Origin: Nitrosarchaeum sp.
GTDB lineage: Archaea > Thermoproteota > Nitrososphaeria > Nitrososphaerales > Nitrosopumilaceae
Reading direction: 5' to 3'
Assembly (NCBI RefSeq): GCF_025699065.1
Contig: NZ_JAILWF010000008.1
Span: 1 to 64,000, forward strand
DNA length: 64,000 bases
Position numbers and translations under genes: made by a program. Of the stretch, positions 25,446 to 35,263 are shown piece after piece; the first letter of the stretch is position 1, and each line of letters starts with the position of its first letter. The notes beneath the pieces are model-generated. The model was not told where the DNA came from, made no database searches, and was given only the letters and a program-made list of their open reading frames with translations.

Positions 25446-26612
25446 TTGCAGATCCCAGATGAAACGTTACAAGAGATAATAGAAGGACAAACAAAAATCA
25501 TTGTTCCAAAAAAATCATTGACAGATAAAGTTCCACCTAAAGAACCAGCATTTTTTAATCCAAAAGCAAAAGTGAGTAGAGATTTTTCAATAATTGCATA
25601 TGGAGCATTTCTAAAAAAATTTAAAGGTCCAAAAATATTTTTAGAAGGATTATCAGGTCTTGGAGTAAGAGGATTACGGGTTGCAAACGAATTACAAACA
25701 GATAAAGTAATAATTAATGATCTAAATCCATCCGCATTAAAATTAGCAGAGTATTCAGCACGATTAAACGATTTAAAGAATATCGAATATTCAGAAATGG
25801 AAGTATGTAGATTTTTTAGCAAATATTCTACAAAAGGTCAAAGAGGTTCAATTGTAGATATAGATCCATTTGGTTCACCGTCACAATTTTTTGATTGTTG
25901 TCTTAGAGCTACTATGCATGGAGGAATTCTTTCGATAACTGCAACAGATCTTCAGGTATTAAATGGTCTTTATCAAAGCGCATGCAAGAGAAAATACGGC
26001 GGAGTGCCAATAAGAGTAGAATATGGTAATGAGATGGCAATTAGATTAATTCTAGGATGTCTCAGAAGGGTTGCAGGAAGAATAGGCGTTGAGATTGTTC
26101 CAATATTTGCAGAAAGCAATATGCATTATTACAGAACATATGTGCGAGTACTTATTCGACAGGATCAAAAAGAAAATATTGGATATATTATACATTGTAA
26201 AAATTGCGGACATAGAAAAATAGTATTAGAACAAATTAATGAATGTGAATTGTGTAATTCAAAATTAAATATAGGAGGACCTTTATGGATAGATAAAATT
26301 TTTGACAAAGAATTTGTAAATGATATGATTTTAAAACTACCAGAATTATCAGTCGGAAAGGTTTGTGAAAAAACATTACAAAAATGTTTAATAGAATCAG
26401 AAATGCCTGGAATTTATTTTACATTAGATGAAATTGCATCCAAAATGAAAGCCTCACCTCCAAAATTAGAAGATGCAATTATAAATTTACGAAAAAACGG
26501 ATATCTTGCTAGCTGTACGTCATTTAGCCCTACTGGATTTAGAACAAATGCAAACATAAATGAAATAATCAGTGTTTTTTCAGATCAACCAGTAAATCCC
26601 AAACAGACATAA
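25446..26612 (+). CDS. trm1: tRNA (guanine-26 N2)-dimethyltransferase Trm1
   Basis: 388 residues from TTG 25446. FNPKAKVSRDFSI is the conserved N-terminal motif; SAM-binding LEGLSGLGVRGLR; VIINDLNPSAL; catalytic-site DPFGSPSQFFD; and a C-terminal zinc-like set (CKNCGH, CELCNSK). Trm1 makes m2,2G26 in tRNA. The last 28 bp overlap the convergent rlmE-like gene. Confidence 0.94.
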   Translation: MQIPDETLQEIIEGQTKIIVPKKSLTDKVPPKEPAFFNPKAKVSRDFSIIAYGAFLKKFKGPKIFLEGLSGLGVRGLRVANELQTDKVIINDLNPSALKLAEYSARLNDLKNIEYSEMEVCRFFSKYSTKGQRGSIVDIDPFGSPSQFFDCCLRATMHGGILSITATDLQVLNGLYQSACKRKYGGVPIRVEYGNEMAIRLILGCLRRVAGRIGVEIVPIFAESNMHYYRTYVRVLIRQDQKENIGYIIHCKNCGHRKIVLEQINECELCNSKLNIGGPLWIDKIFDKEFVNDMILKLPELSVGKVCEKTLQKCLIESEMPGIYFTLDEIASKMKASPPKLEDAIINLRKNGYLASCTSFSPTGFRTNANINEIISVFSDQPVNPKQT

Positions 26613-27178
26613 TACAACTCACTGCTTTGTTTTCTACTAGCTTCAGGTTTTGTAAGATTTATTCTAGCAAATTTCTTTTTAACATAGTCTTTAAATTCCA
26701 TAGAATATTCTCCATCAAAAACTTTGAAAATTGCATTACCTTTATGCATTAGAACCTTATCCATAATTTTTGTACATTCATAATTTAGTGAAATTTGTAT
26801 TGCATGATCAACAGACCAATTCCCAGTTACTTGTGGAGAAAGATCACATATCACTGCATTTACTTTTCTTTCAAAATAAGACATAATTTCGTCAACTACA
26901 AACTCATTTTCAATATTTTCTCTAATTATATGAGCTCCAGGTATTTCCTCAACATATGAAGTATCAATACCCATCACCTTACCTTTATTTCCAGTAAGTT
27001 TTACTGCCATTTGAGTCCAGCCTCCAGGGGCACATCCCAAATCAAGAACATAAAATCCAGGTCCAATGATTCGATAAGATTGATTAAGTTGTTTGAGCTT
27101 GTATGCAGCTCTACTTCGATAACCCTGTTCATGCGCTAATTTTCTGTATTGATCTCGACGTGCATCTATTAACTTCAT
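26585..27178 (-). CDS. rlmE: RlmE/FtsJ-type RNA 2'-O-ribose methyltransferase
   Basis: 197 residues. YRSRAAYKLKQLNQ, SAM motif LDLGCAPGGWTQMAV, GIDTSYVEE, VICDLSPQVTGNWSVDH, and the catalytic-tetrad Lys in AIFKVFDGE. It fits RlmE of 23S rRNA or its archaeal/eukaryotic relatives (Trm7, Spb1); the exact RNA target cannot be told by eye. It overlaps the TFE-beta gene by 4 bp, so it is probably the second gene of that operon. Confidence 0.92.
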   Translation of the reverse strand: MKLIDARRDQYRKLAHEQGYRSRAAYKLKQLNQSYRIIGPGFYVLDLGCAPGGWTQMAVKLTGNKGKVMGIDTSYVEEIPGAHIIRENIENEFVVDEIMSYFERKVNAVICDLSPQVTGNWSVDHAIQISLNYECTKIMDKVLMHKGNAIFKVFDGEYSMEFKDYVKKKFARINLTKPEASRKQSSELYYVCLGFTG

Positions 27179-27864
27179 TTGGCTTTCGTAGGTTTTTTCA
27201 TCTCTGATAGTACCCAGTCTTCAATGAATTGACAATTACGTGGGCTTATTTCTCCTTCAAGTGAGCATTTTTGTTCGACTGGACAAACAAGACATGGGGC
27301 ATTTTCAATTGACATAGTACTGATAGGAGTCTTCTTTAGAATTAATTTATACGTCCAACGACCTTTATCGAGAATTTTTTCTCTGTAAATAGTTCCCATT
27401 CTTTCTAACTTTAATGCCAATCTAGAACCATCTCTACTAGTTAGCTTTAGTTTTTTCCAAAGTTCACTTTGAAACATTCCACTAGATTCACGCTCAGCTA
27501 AAACATCACATATTTTATTTGTGAGTCTTTCCATGTCAACTTTTTCAATTTGGAAATTTTCAATCTCTTCATCGGTAAGTTGTTCTTCTAATTCTTCTTC
27601 TAATGTTTTTTCTGCTTCTTTTTTGATTTCTTCTAATTCTTTCTTAGTAAGCTTTTTTGGTTTAGGTGCTGCTTCTTTTTTTGCTGGTTTCTTTTCTTTA
27701 GGTGCTGCTTCTTTTTTTGCTGGTTTCTTTTCTTTAGGTGCTGCTTCTTTTTTTGCTGGTTTCTTTTCTTTAGGTGCTGCTTCTTTTTTTGCTGGTTTCT
27801 TTTCTTTAGGTGCTGCTTTTTTTAAAGGAACTTCAGATATTTTATCTTGTTTTTTTGTCATCAA
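27175..27864 (-). CDS. Transcription factor E beta subunit (TFE-beta/RPC34-like) with Lys-rich repeat tail
   Basis: 229 residues. The N-terminal 75 residues are an AAPKEKKPAKKE repeat. The middle is a winged helix (SGMFQSELWKKLKLTSRDGSRLALKLERMG) of the RPC34/RPC39 type. The C-terminus has four Cys (191, 194, 200, 211; CLVCPVEQKC and NCQFIEDW), the ligand set of the cubane iron-sulfur cluster known in TFE-beta and human RPC39. It should join TFE-alpha to help open promoters. The N-terminal extension is not typical and may bind nucleic acid. Confidence 0.85.
   Translation of the reverse strand: MMTKKQDKISEVPLKKAAPKEKKPAKKEAAPKEKKPAKKEAAPKEKKPAKKEAAPKEKKPAKKEAAPKPKKLTKKELEEIKKEAEKTLEEELEEQLTDEEIENFQIEKVDMERLTNKICDVLAERESSGMFQSELWKKLKLTSRDGSRLALKLERMGTIYREKILDKGRWTYKLILKKTPISTMSIENAPCLVCPVEQKCSLEGEISPRNCQFIEDWVLSEMKKPTKAK
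27665..27808. repeat. 36-bp perfect tandem repeat, 4 copies
   Basis: Four identical 36-bp units plus a partial fifth code AAPKEKKPAKKE on the - strand. The perfect identity points to recent duplication inside a core transcription-factor gene. Confidence 0.95.
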
Positions 27865-27911
27865 ATCACCTTAATTTTTAATATAACTCCTAATCATACA
27901 ATAATTCATTC

Positions 27912-28382
27912 CTATTTAATGGTAAATTTTTCACTTGTGGTTATACTACTCTTTTGATTCTGATCGGTCATTTTCACGACTAGATCATACTGTCCAGGTT
28001 TATCTATTATTTCAGAGAAATCATCATCAATAGGTAAAAAAGAGTTGTTTTCATCAAAACATTGTTTTAAAAATCCACTTTGTGTAACTATATGTTTTCC
28101 AGAATAAACAGTAACATATAGATCTCCACAGTCAAACTGAGAATCATCAATTTTTACTTGAATTTGAATAGGGGATGAAATAGAATATTGATTTTCTAAC
28201 CCAATGATGGATATATCTTCATCATTTTTTATGATTTCAGAATTGCCCATGGGCCACATATTGAGTTCACGATCCGGCGATTGAAGAACATCAGCCATAA
28301 CAACAGTACCAAAAGCAATTGAAAGTACAATTGGCAAAACAAATACAACATATACTAAACTTGTTGCCATTTCGTTTTTCAC
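27912..28382 (-). CDS. Membrane-anchored exported hypothetical protein
   Basis: 156 residues (Met at 1 and 5). An N-terminal helix (LVYVVFVLPIVLSIAFGTVVM) anchors or exports a beta-rich domain of about 120 residues with two Cys (FDCGDLYVTVY and KQCFDENNSF). YSISSPIQIQVKIDDSQFD and DKPGQYDLVVKMTDQNQ give it an Ig-like appearance. The location is probably outside the membrane. The family is not recognised. It is 48 bp upstream of TFE-beta. Confidence 0.65.
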   Translation of the reverse strand: MKNEMATSLVYVVFVLPIVLSIAFGTVVMADVLQSPDRELNMWPMGNSEIIKNDEDISIIGLENQYSISSPIQIQVKIDDSQFDCGDLYVTVYSGKHIVTQSGFLKQCFDENNSFLPIDDDFSEIIDKPGQYDLVVKMTDQNQKSSITTSEKFTIK

Positions 28383-28473
28383 CTGTAAATCCCTTATATC
28401 TATTTAGCAAAATTCCAATACGCATGATGAATTTGACGAATGAGTTAAATCGGACCCGACTAAATATTGCTAG

Positions 28474-30567
28474 ATGCGACTTAGAAAATTTAGAGTTAGA
28501 GCATATCGTTGCATTCATGATTCTGGCGAAATTACTGTTGGTGATTTAGCAGCATTTGTTGGAAGAAATGAAAGTGGAAAAACAACAATTCTACAAGCAT
28601 TAACATTATTAAATAAAGATGAAAAAATTTCAGATTTAGATCTTTGCGATGAATTATCAGAAGAGTTAAAAGGAGAAGTTACACTTGCTGAGGGAGAATT
28701 TGAATTAAGTTCAAACGAGATTAAATTAATCAAAGAAGCATTTCCAGGTTTACCAGACATAAGAAAAATAAAATTATTTAGAACAAATAAAATACCTAGA
28801 GTACAATATGAGTTTGAAAATATTCAACTTAGTGATGAGCGAAATAATGAAATAAACTCTTGGGAGAATTTTTCAAGACAGATTAAGAATTTTTTAGATA
28901 CAATACCAAATCATCTTAAAATTCAAATCAATACTGAATTATTTGACGGTCCTCCACCAAAGAATCAACAGATATTCAATAGCGGAATGGCTGAATTTAG
29001 CAATCAATTTCACGTAATAGCTGTTCAAGAGCCTAAAGTAATAGAAGAATGGCAAAAAATATACCATAATCCAGAAAATCAATATCATAAACTTCTTAGT
29101 GGTAGTAGTGAAAAATCAGCGTTAGAGAATTTCATTGCATCTGAATTACATCCTCGATTTGTTTATTTTTCTGATTACAAAAAAATCTATGGCAATATCA
29201 ATCTCAATGAATATCTTAGAGAAGAAAAAGGGGTCAGGGCAAGCTCAATTGAATTTATTGAAGAGTTTGACAAGGCCGAAACAGTAAGAAATCTTTTCTA
29301 TTTGGCAGAATTAGACATTAAAACATTAGATGACGTAAAAGAAACTCCATCAAAATGTATCAAATTATTGAATACGGCAAGCAATAGATTAACTAAGAAA
29401 TTAAATCCAGCATGGAAAGGCGACCCAATCCATGTTGAATTAAGATACAATCCAGGAAATATCATGAGTGTAGTAATTTCAGATATTCATCGTGATGGAA
29501 CAGTAACCAACACAGGATTGCTAAATAGAAGAGCAGAAGGTTTCAAATGGACATTTTCTTTTATTGTAAATTTTGCAGCAGAAACACAGAGAGCAGAACT
29601 CAAAGAAGCAATATTACTTCTCGATGAACCAGCAAGAAATCTTCACCCTACTCAACAAAGAGGAATTTCAGATTTGTTAAAGAATCTTGCAGGCTCAAAT
29701 CAGGTTTTGTATGCAACACATTCACCATTTATGATTTTTGATTATACTCCAGGAAACTTGTTGGTAGTAGAATTAGATAAAAGAAAACACCTTAGCAAAA
29801 TTTTTTATGATTACTGGAATGCCGATGATAAAACACTAACCCCAATTCTATATGGATTATCAAGAGGGTTGGTCGAATCGATTGTAGATAGAGAAATTGG
29901 AACTAACTCAAGACCAGTGATTATTGTTGAGACAATGTCAGATGCAATGTATCTTAATGCTTTTGATAAATTTTTACAGGATCCAAACATATCAATGAAT
30001 CCACTTAATGTAGTAGCTGCTTATAATAAAAATTCAGTATTACCTCTGGCAATATTTTATAGAAATCACGGATATAGGACATTTATTTTATTGGATGATT
30101 CAGATGAATCTAAACAGATTTCAGCTCAACTAACATCAAATGATTTTTCACCCATACAGACAATACTTTTTGAGAGAGACGGTAAGAATTTGGAATCAAT
30201 TGAAGATTATATTGTTTTAGAAGATTATCTTCATGCAGTCAATCAAACTTATGAGATCAGATTGAGAAAAGAAGGCTATTCAAATCTTAAACCACTTGAT
30301 GTAACTTCAAAGGGAAAGAAAGGTGTTTTAGAGAATTTAAGAAAAATTTGGGAAGAACATAATGATGATGATTGGGGTCAGTTCGATAATGAGGAGATTA
30401 CTAGGTATATTTGTGAAAAAATTACCTTAGAAGAAACTGATTTCTTATCAGATAAAACTAAAGACCAATTTAGAACATTGTATAGATTAATTGCTGAAAG
30501 AATCAGACAATATCAAAACGTTACTACAAAGGCAGATTTAGCCAAATTTCAGAGAGCAAGAAATTAG
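28474..30567 (+). CDS. OLD-like ATPase with TOPRIM nuclease domain
   Basis: 697 residues. N-terminal ABC-type ATPase: FRAYRCIHDS-like start, Walker A GRNESGKTT (30-38), a long coiled insert, Walker B LLLDEPARNLHP (about 382-392) and the switch His in YATHSPFMI. The C-terminal half looks like TOPRIM: VIIVETMSDAMYL (about 483) with its acidic residue and FILLDDSDES (about 541) with the DxD-type pair. This is the overcoming-lysogenization-defect (OLD) layout, a family of DNA nucleases often used in defence. No GajB-like UvrD partner is nearby, so it is a solitary class 1 type. Confidence 0.85.
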   Translation: MRLRKFRVRAYRCIHDSGEITVGDLAAFVGRNESGKTTILQALTLLNKDEKISDLDLCDELSEELKGEVTLAEGEFELSSNEIKLIKEAFPGLPDIRKIKLFRTNKIPRVQYEFENIQLSDERNNEINSWENFSRQIKNFLDTIPNHLKIQINTELFDGPPPKNQQIFNSGMAEFSNQFHVIAVQEPKVIEEWQKIYHNPENQYHKLLSGSSEKSALENFIASELHPRFVYFSDYKKIYGNINLNEYLREEKGVRASSIEFIEEFDKAETVRNLFYLAELDIKTLDDVKETPSKCIKLLNTASNRLTKKLNPAWKGDPIHVELRYNPGNIMSVVISDIHRDGTVTNTGLLNRRAEGFKWTFSFIVNFAAETQRAELKEAILLLDEPARNLHPTQQRGISDLLKNLAGSNQVLYATHSPFMIFDYTPGNLLVVELDKRKHLSKIFYDYWNADDKTLTPILYGLSRGLVESIVDREIGTNSRPVIIVETMSDAMYLNAFDKFLQDPNISMNPLNVVAAYNKNSVLPLAIFYRNHGYRTFILLDDSDESKQISAQLTSNDFSPIQTILFERDGKNLESIEDYIVLEDYLHAVNQTYEIRLRKEGYSNLKPLDVTSKGKKGVLENLRKIWEEHNDDDWGQFDNEEITRYICEKITLEETDFLSDKTKDQFRTLYRLIAERIRQYQNVTTKADLAKFQRARN

Positions 30568-30648
30568 GATTAAAGAAGTTTACTGATGAAAAATACTTCA
30601 TCAACAAATACAAAAGCAGTAAAATACCCTTTAAGGTTTAATTGATAT

Positions 30649-32829
30649 ATGAAATTGTTTGAAATTATGAGCAAACCCTCAATCAGAGGAGTTTTCCTTT
30701 CCATAATCTTATGTTTAACAGTGGCAATCATCATTCCAGCGTATGCTGAAGGAACGGTAGATGCAAAAAGTTTTTCATTTGAAGAAACCACGATTATTGA
30801 ATTTACCAATACCGGAAATGTTGATGTAAGTGCATTTAGAATTTGGTTAGGTAGTGATAATAATTTTAAATCATTTAAAACAGAAAATGGATGGATTGGT
30901 GAAAAAACTCCTCAAGGAGTTATAATATTTACTTCATCATCAGAAGTTATCAAACCAGGAGAATCAATAAAGATTGGAATTAAAACAGATAAAATATCTT
31001 CAGGAATAAATTGGAAAGCACTTGATAAAAGTGACCAACAAATAGAAATTGGAAAAACGATTGCAGGTGAATTACCAAAGCCGGTAACAAGTTCTAAACC
31101 AGTAGCAAAATCGGATACAATAGTTTCAAAGGAAGGAGTTTTAGCAAATTCATCTTTCAGAATTATTCCAGAAAAACCAAATGTGGGATCAACTATAAGA
31201 GTGACTGGAGATAATTTTGGTGCAGTACAAGAATTAGATTTTTTTATAAATTCTAATAAAATTTCTAGCTTTGTCACAAATGATGCGGGTTATTTTATTA
31301 CTACAGTAAAAATTCCAGAAAATATTGATGCGGACAGAGTAGATTTCATAATCAAAGATAAAGACAATCAAGAAAAAAAGATCAGTTTAAGATTAGAAGA
31401 ACCAATGAATAGAATTCCAGAATCAGATAACATCCCACTAACAATTGTCGGACTACCAGAAATATTACATAGAACAGATTTTTTAGAAATTTCAGGGACG
31501 GCACAGCCAAATAGCGCTATAACAGCATCAGTAAAAGATCCTGAGGGGAAGATCATCAACACAAGAACAGCAAAAGCTGATGCAAAAGGAAATTGGAAAT
31601 TAGCAGAACCAATAATTGTTCCATTAGATGCGCCATTTGGAAGATATAGCGCCACTATCTCAGATGGTAGAGAGGAAAAGACAACTACATGGATGATAGA
31701 AACATCAAAAGTAATTCTCATAAAACCAATAACCTTGAAATTTAATCCTGGAGAGACAATGAAGTTTAATGGTACCGCATTGCCAAATAAATCACTAGAG
31801 TTAATTTTAGAAGATCCACTTGGAATTGAAAAAACCTCAGATATCATTGAGATAGATGAGACAGGAAATGTTGAATTTGAATATCCAACAATAGCAAATG
31901 TAGACAAAGAAGGTACATGGACATTAATTGCAGAACAGGATGGAAAAAGAGAATTCATTTACGCAGGATTAGGAGAGATCCCATCAATACCAATTAACAT
32001 TGAATTTGATAAATTAAATTATAAATCAACAGAAACTGCAAAGATATCACTAACTGGAAAACCTCTAGATAAAATAACCATGTTAATTGTTGATCCATCA
32101 GATAAACCAAAAATAATTGCAGATAATAAAAATACTGTTTCCATCACATTAGGTCAAGACGGAAAAAAGACATATGAATTAGGACTAAGTGGATATTCAT
32201 CAGGAGCATATACCGCTATTATCAACAAAGGTGCTTCTAAAAGTTCTGAGGTATTCACAGTAGGATTACAAACAGGTTCTGGTGCAATTAAAATTGGTAG
32301 CACAAAATTAGATTATAGACCAGGAGAAGCAATCTTAATTTTGGGAGATACAAAAGAAAACTCACTTTTAACACTCACACTAAGTGACCCTGATGGAACA
32401 GTATGGAAAACAAAGGAAATATTTTCAGATAAGAATGGAAAGATTGCAGATGATAGTTTAAGATTACCATCAGCAGCAGAACCAGGCATATGGAAGGTTA
32501 ATGCAAAAAGTGGTTCAAATTTTGACAATACTGAGATTGAGGTAATAACATCTAAAGAAGAAGGACTTGTAGTCACAGTAGAAAAAGGTATAGAAATTTC
32601 AGGATATGGAAAAAGTCTTAACATTAAAGTAATAAATGCAGAACAAACAGTAGAAATGATAATCCTAAATTCAGATGGTGAAAAAATAGAAACATTATCA
32701 TTCCCATCTAATAAAGAAGGTGAAATTAAACAACCATGGTTTATTCCAAAAGGCACAATACCAGGAACATATACTATCAAAGTAACTGATTCATACAATA
32801 CTGCCGAAACAACCTTTACGATAGAATAA
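30649..32829 (+). CDS. Large exported multi-Ig-like surface protein
   Basis: 726 residues. Signal peptide 1-33 (FLSIILCLTVAIIIPAYA). The mature chain is a row of beta-sandwich-like domains: an N-terminal domain (NTGNVDVSAFRIWLGSD), a TIG/IPT-like one (RVTGDNFGAVQ) and about five further domains starting with patterns such as LEISGTAQPNSAITASVKDP and LDYRPGEAILILGDT. No C-terminal membrane helix is seen, so it may be released or bound to the S-layer. A role in adhesion or envelope structure is inferred. Confidence 0.75.
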   Translation: MKLFEIMSKPSIRGVFLSIILCLTVAIIIPAYAEGTVDAKSFSFEETTIIEFTNTGNVDVSAFRIWLGSDNNFKSFKTENGWIGEKTPQGVIIFTSSSEVIKPGESIKIGIKTDKISSGINWKALDKSDQQIEIGKTIAGELPKPVTSSKPVAKSDTIVSKEGVLANSSFRIIPEKPNVGSTIRVTGDNFGAVQELDFFINSNKISSFVTNDAGYFITTVKIPENIDADRVDFIIKDKDNQEKKISLRLEEPMNRIPESDNIPLTIVGLPEILHRTDFLEISGTAQPNSAITASVKDPEGKIINTRTAKADAKGNWKLAEPIIVPLDAPFGRYSATISDGREEKTTTWMIETSKVILIKPITLKFNPGETMKFNGTALPNKSLELILEDPLGIEKTSDIIEIDETGNVEFEYPTIANVDKEGTWTLIAEQDGKREFIYAGLGEIPSIPINIEFDKLNYKSTETAKISLTGKPLDKITMLIVDPSDKPKIIADNKNTVSITLGQDGKKTYELGLSGYSSGAYTAIINKGASKSSEVFTVGLQTGSGAIKIGSTKLDYRPGEAILILGDTKENSLLTLTLSDPDGTVWKTKEIFSDKNGKIADDSLRLPSAAEPGIWKVNAKSGSNFDNTEIEVITSKEEGLVVTVEKGIEISGYGKSLNIKVINAEQTVEMIILNSDGEKIETLSFPSNKEGEIKQPWFIPKGTIPGTYTIKVTDSYNTAETTFTIE

Positions 32830-32868
32830 CTTCAAACAATTTTATTCCACCTATTTTAAATTCAATAT

Positions 32869-33381
32869 ATGAATCTTAAAGAAAAAATATCTGAATTTTC
32901 AAATTTCCCTAAAAAAGGAATATTATTTAGAGATTTTAGTCCAATATTGAAAGATCCATCAGCATTATCATTTATTGCAGATGAATTTGCAAAACATTTC
33001 CATCCAAAAGATATAGATTTGTTTGCAGGTATAGAATCAAGAGGGTTTTTACTTGCATGTATTTTGGCTACAAGATACAATAAAGGTATGGTAATGATTA
33101 GAAAAGCAGGAAAACTACCAGGTAAAACTAGCAAATTATCATACAAAATTGAATATGGTCAAGATACAATTGAAATTCAAAAAGACATAATCAGCAAAGG
33201 ACAGAAGATCCTAATTTGTGATGACTTACTTGCGACAGGAGGAACTGCAAAAGCTTCTGCAAAATTAATAGAAAAAGTAGGAGGAAAAATTGCAGGATTT
33301 GCATTCATAATTGAGTTAACAGAACTAAATGGAATTAAAGGAATAAATCAATACAATTGTAAATCATTGGTCAAGTATTAA
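32869..33381 (+). CDS. apt: Adenine phosphoribosyltransferase
   Basis: 170 residues. [15 protein letters not shown] is the APT N-terminal motif; [11 protein letters not shown] binds phosphate; KAGKLPGKT covers the flexible loop; and the PRPP motif is [17 protein letters not shown]. It converts adenine and PRPP to AMP. The MTA phosphorylase gene starts 1 bp after it; that enzyme releases adenine, so the pair forms a salvage unit. Confidence 0.94.
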   Translation: MNLKEKISEFSNFPKKGILFRDFSPILKDPSALSFIADEFAKHFHPKDIDLFAGIESRGFLLACILATRYNKGMVMIRKAGKLPGKTSKLSYKIEYGQDTIEIQKDIISKGQKILICDDLLATGGTAKASAKLIEKVGGKIAGFAFIIELTELNGIKGINQYNCKSLVKY

Positions 33382-33382
33382 C

Positions 33383-34174
33383 ATGGAAAAAGATGCAGAG
33401 ATTGGAATTTTTGGAGGAACTGGAATTTATGATTCCGGAATACTAGAAAACCCTCAAGAAGTTACAATGGATACACCATATGGAAAACCATCAGATTCAA
33501 TCACAGTAGGGATTTTCAAAGGAAGAAAGATTGCATTTTTACCAAGACATGGAAAAAAACACACAATTCCTCCACACATGATAAACTATAGAGCCAATAT
33601 TTGGGCTTTCAAAGAGTTAGGAGTGACTAGAATAATTGCACCTTCTGCAGTTGGAAGTTTGAAAGAAGAGATAGAGCCAGGGCATTTTGCATTACCTACA
33701 CAGTTTTTAGATTTCACAAAATCAAGAAATGGTTCATTTTCAGAACTTGGAAGGGTCATCCACATTTCAGTAGCAGATCCATTTTGTCCTGAATTACAAT
33801 CATCAATTCTTAAAGTAGTAAAGGAAAAAAACTTTCAAATTCATCAAGAATGCACATATGTTTGCATTGAAGGACCGAGATTTTCCACCAAGGCCGAATC
33901 AAAATTCTACAGAAGTACGGGCGCAGGCATTATTGGAATGACATTAGTTCCAGAATGTCAGCTTGCTAGAGAAGCTCAGATGTGCTATGCATCAATTTCA
34001 ACAGTTACAGATTATGATGTATGGGCAGAAAAACCAGTAACAGCTAAAGAAGTCTTAGAAACGTTATCAAAAAATGTAGAGCGAACAAAAAAAGTCCTAA
34101 CAGATTTAATTAATCAAATTCCAAAAACAAGAAGTTGTTCTTGCTCTAAGGCTTTGGCAGAAGCTGAATTTTAG
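33383..34174 (+). CDS. mtnP: 5'-methylthioadenosine phosphorylase
   Basis: 263 residues. [13 protein letters not shown], the phosphate-site [59 protein letters not shown] and TVTDYDVW are the MTAP signature blocks. It splits methylthioadenosine to adenine and methylthioribose-1-phosphate; adenine feeds the apt product encoded just upstream. The stop interlocks with the convergent gene by 4 nt. Confidence 0.94.
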   Translation: MEKDAEIGIFGGTGIYDSGILENPQEVTMDTPYGKPSDSITVGIFKGRKIAFLPRHGKKHTIPPHMINYRANIWAFKELGVTRIIAPSAVGSLKEEIEPGHFALPTQFLDFTKSRNGSFSELGRVIHISVADPFCPELQSSILKVVKEKNFQIHQECTYVCIEGPRFSTKAESKFYRSTGAGIIGMTLVPECQLAREAQMCYASISTVTDYDVWAEKPVTAKEVLETLSKNVERTKKVLTDLINQIPKTRSCSCSKALAEAEF

Positions 34175-34455
34175 TCATCAACAAAAGACTCTCTTTTCAA
34201 ACCCTCAGGTAACGTGAGATCTCCTTGAAGAAGGTTCAGCTGTAATGAATTTATTACTTCATCAACATTATAACCTAATTTTTCCAATTCTCTTTCTGTG
34301 ACTTTGGAAATTTTTGCACCTATATTTTGACCTCCAATTCTACCAAATGCTATTGCATTAAATCTAAAAGAATGAGCATCGATTGTAAAAGTACCAGTTA
34401 TTTTTGCTGCCATCTGGCTTCCATGAACATTATTAATATGAACTTTAAGATTCAT
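34171..34455 (-). CDS. Conserved hypothetical protein
   Basis: 94 residues from ATG 34455, directly after the preceding gene's stop. A beta-rich first half ([36 protein letters not shown]) is followed by a helical second half. No motif of known function is seen. It lies in a same-strand run of four small genes (34171-35500), which suggests an operon with the zinc protein and wHTH protein. Confidence 0.65.
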   Translation of the reverse strand: MNLKVHINNVHGSQMAAKITGTFTIDAHSFRFNAIAFGRIGGQNIGAKISKVTERELEKLGYNVDEVINSLQLNLLQGDLTLPEGLKRESFVDD

Positions 34456-34854
34456 TTAGATTTCTACTGCTTTGTTGATATTATCATCAACCAAAAAGCT
34501 CCAGTGTTTATCATCTTCAACTTTGAAATTATTTACTTTTAGAGAGACTATTTGTTCGTCTAAGCATTCATGTTTTATTTCAGAATTTTCTTTCAGTCTA
34601 ACTAATTTCCATTTGTATTTTCCTTGCTGTAATTTACATACAGTAACACCCCATTTTGCATCTGGATCAATTTTTGGCATCCCTACCAAATCTGCTAATT
34701 CTTCAATTCCGAGCTGTTTTTCCTCACAAAATCGTTTTTTACACACACCACATCTCCAGACATCAACTGAACCTATGGTTCTCTCGTCAATGTTGATGTT
34801 AACTACCCCAAAATACACTGGTTGATGTTTACATGATTCGGTATCAATACTCAA
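34456..34854 (-). CDS. Zinc-binding hypothetical protein
   Basis: 132 residues. An N-terminal half-ribbon has a Cys/His pair (ESCKHQPVYFG) and a knuckle (WRCGVCKKRFCEE), together enough to hold one zinc. The C-terminal part (WKLVRLKENSEIKHECLDEQ) has an extra His and Cys. The family is not recognised. The opposite strand also has an open frame, but the Cys pattern favours this one. The next gene starts 1 bp after its stop. Confidence 0.65.
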   Translation of the reverse strand: MSIDTESCKHQPVYFGVVNINIDERTIGSVDVWRCGVCKKRFCEEKQLGIEELADLVGMPKIDPDAKWGVTVCKLQQGKYKWKLVRLKENSEIKHECLDEQIVSLKVNNFKVEDDKHWSFLVDDNINKAVEI

Positions 34855-34876
34855 TGTTGTTCACAAAACATTAGGA

Positions 34877-35233
34877 TTATTTAGTTCTTGCATCATCATA
34901 TGGTTTTTCTAGAACCACACCTATATTGTCGACAATCTTATTTCGCTTAAATTCAATATTTTCACGTTCACAGAATTTTCTATACATGTTTACAGCAGTA
35001 AATCTAGGATGCATTGCCTCAAACTCAGTTTCAGAAATATCTATGAAAGCACCCAATGTCATTAGTTCCTTAGCAGTTTTCAAAGCATCCTCAGTTGAAA
35101 TGTTTAGTTTTTCGGCAATAGTTGTCGGAGTCATTTTTCCATGACATGTAATTAAGAGAAACACCTTAGCTTGTAATGGAATTAGTTTTATTTCTGAAAT
35201 TAGATCCTTTTCAATTCTAGAAATTTCCATCAT
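34877..35233 (-). CDS. TrmB/MarR-like winged-helix transcription regulator
   Basis: 118 residues. A helix-turn-helix is clear: QAKVFLLITCHGKMTPTTIA, then EKLNISTEDALKTAKELMTL. The C-terminal wing and helix lead to a short tail (VVLEKPYDDARTK). It has no ligand-binding domain. The first-helix pattern resembles TrmB-type HTH proteins, numerous in this phylum. The target genes are unknown. Confidence 0.8.
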   Translation of the reverse strand: MMEISRIEKDLISEIKLIPLQAKVFLLITCHGKMTPTTIAEKLNISTEDALKTAKELMTLGAFIDISETEFEAMHPRFTAVNMYRKFCERENIEFKRNKIVDNIGVVLEKPYDDARTK

Positions 35234-35263
35234 TTTTAAAATAAAATCTAAGCAAATAAAGAA

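Noticed and set aside
27521-27874. 117-residue + frame rich in Phe, Ala and Ser
   Set aside because: Antisense of the TFE-beta Lys-rich repeat; no start signal or motif.
34472-34825. 117-residue + frame opposite the zinc protein
   Set aside because: The - strand has the Cys knuckles and fits a run of four genes; the + frame has no coherent features.
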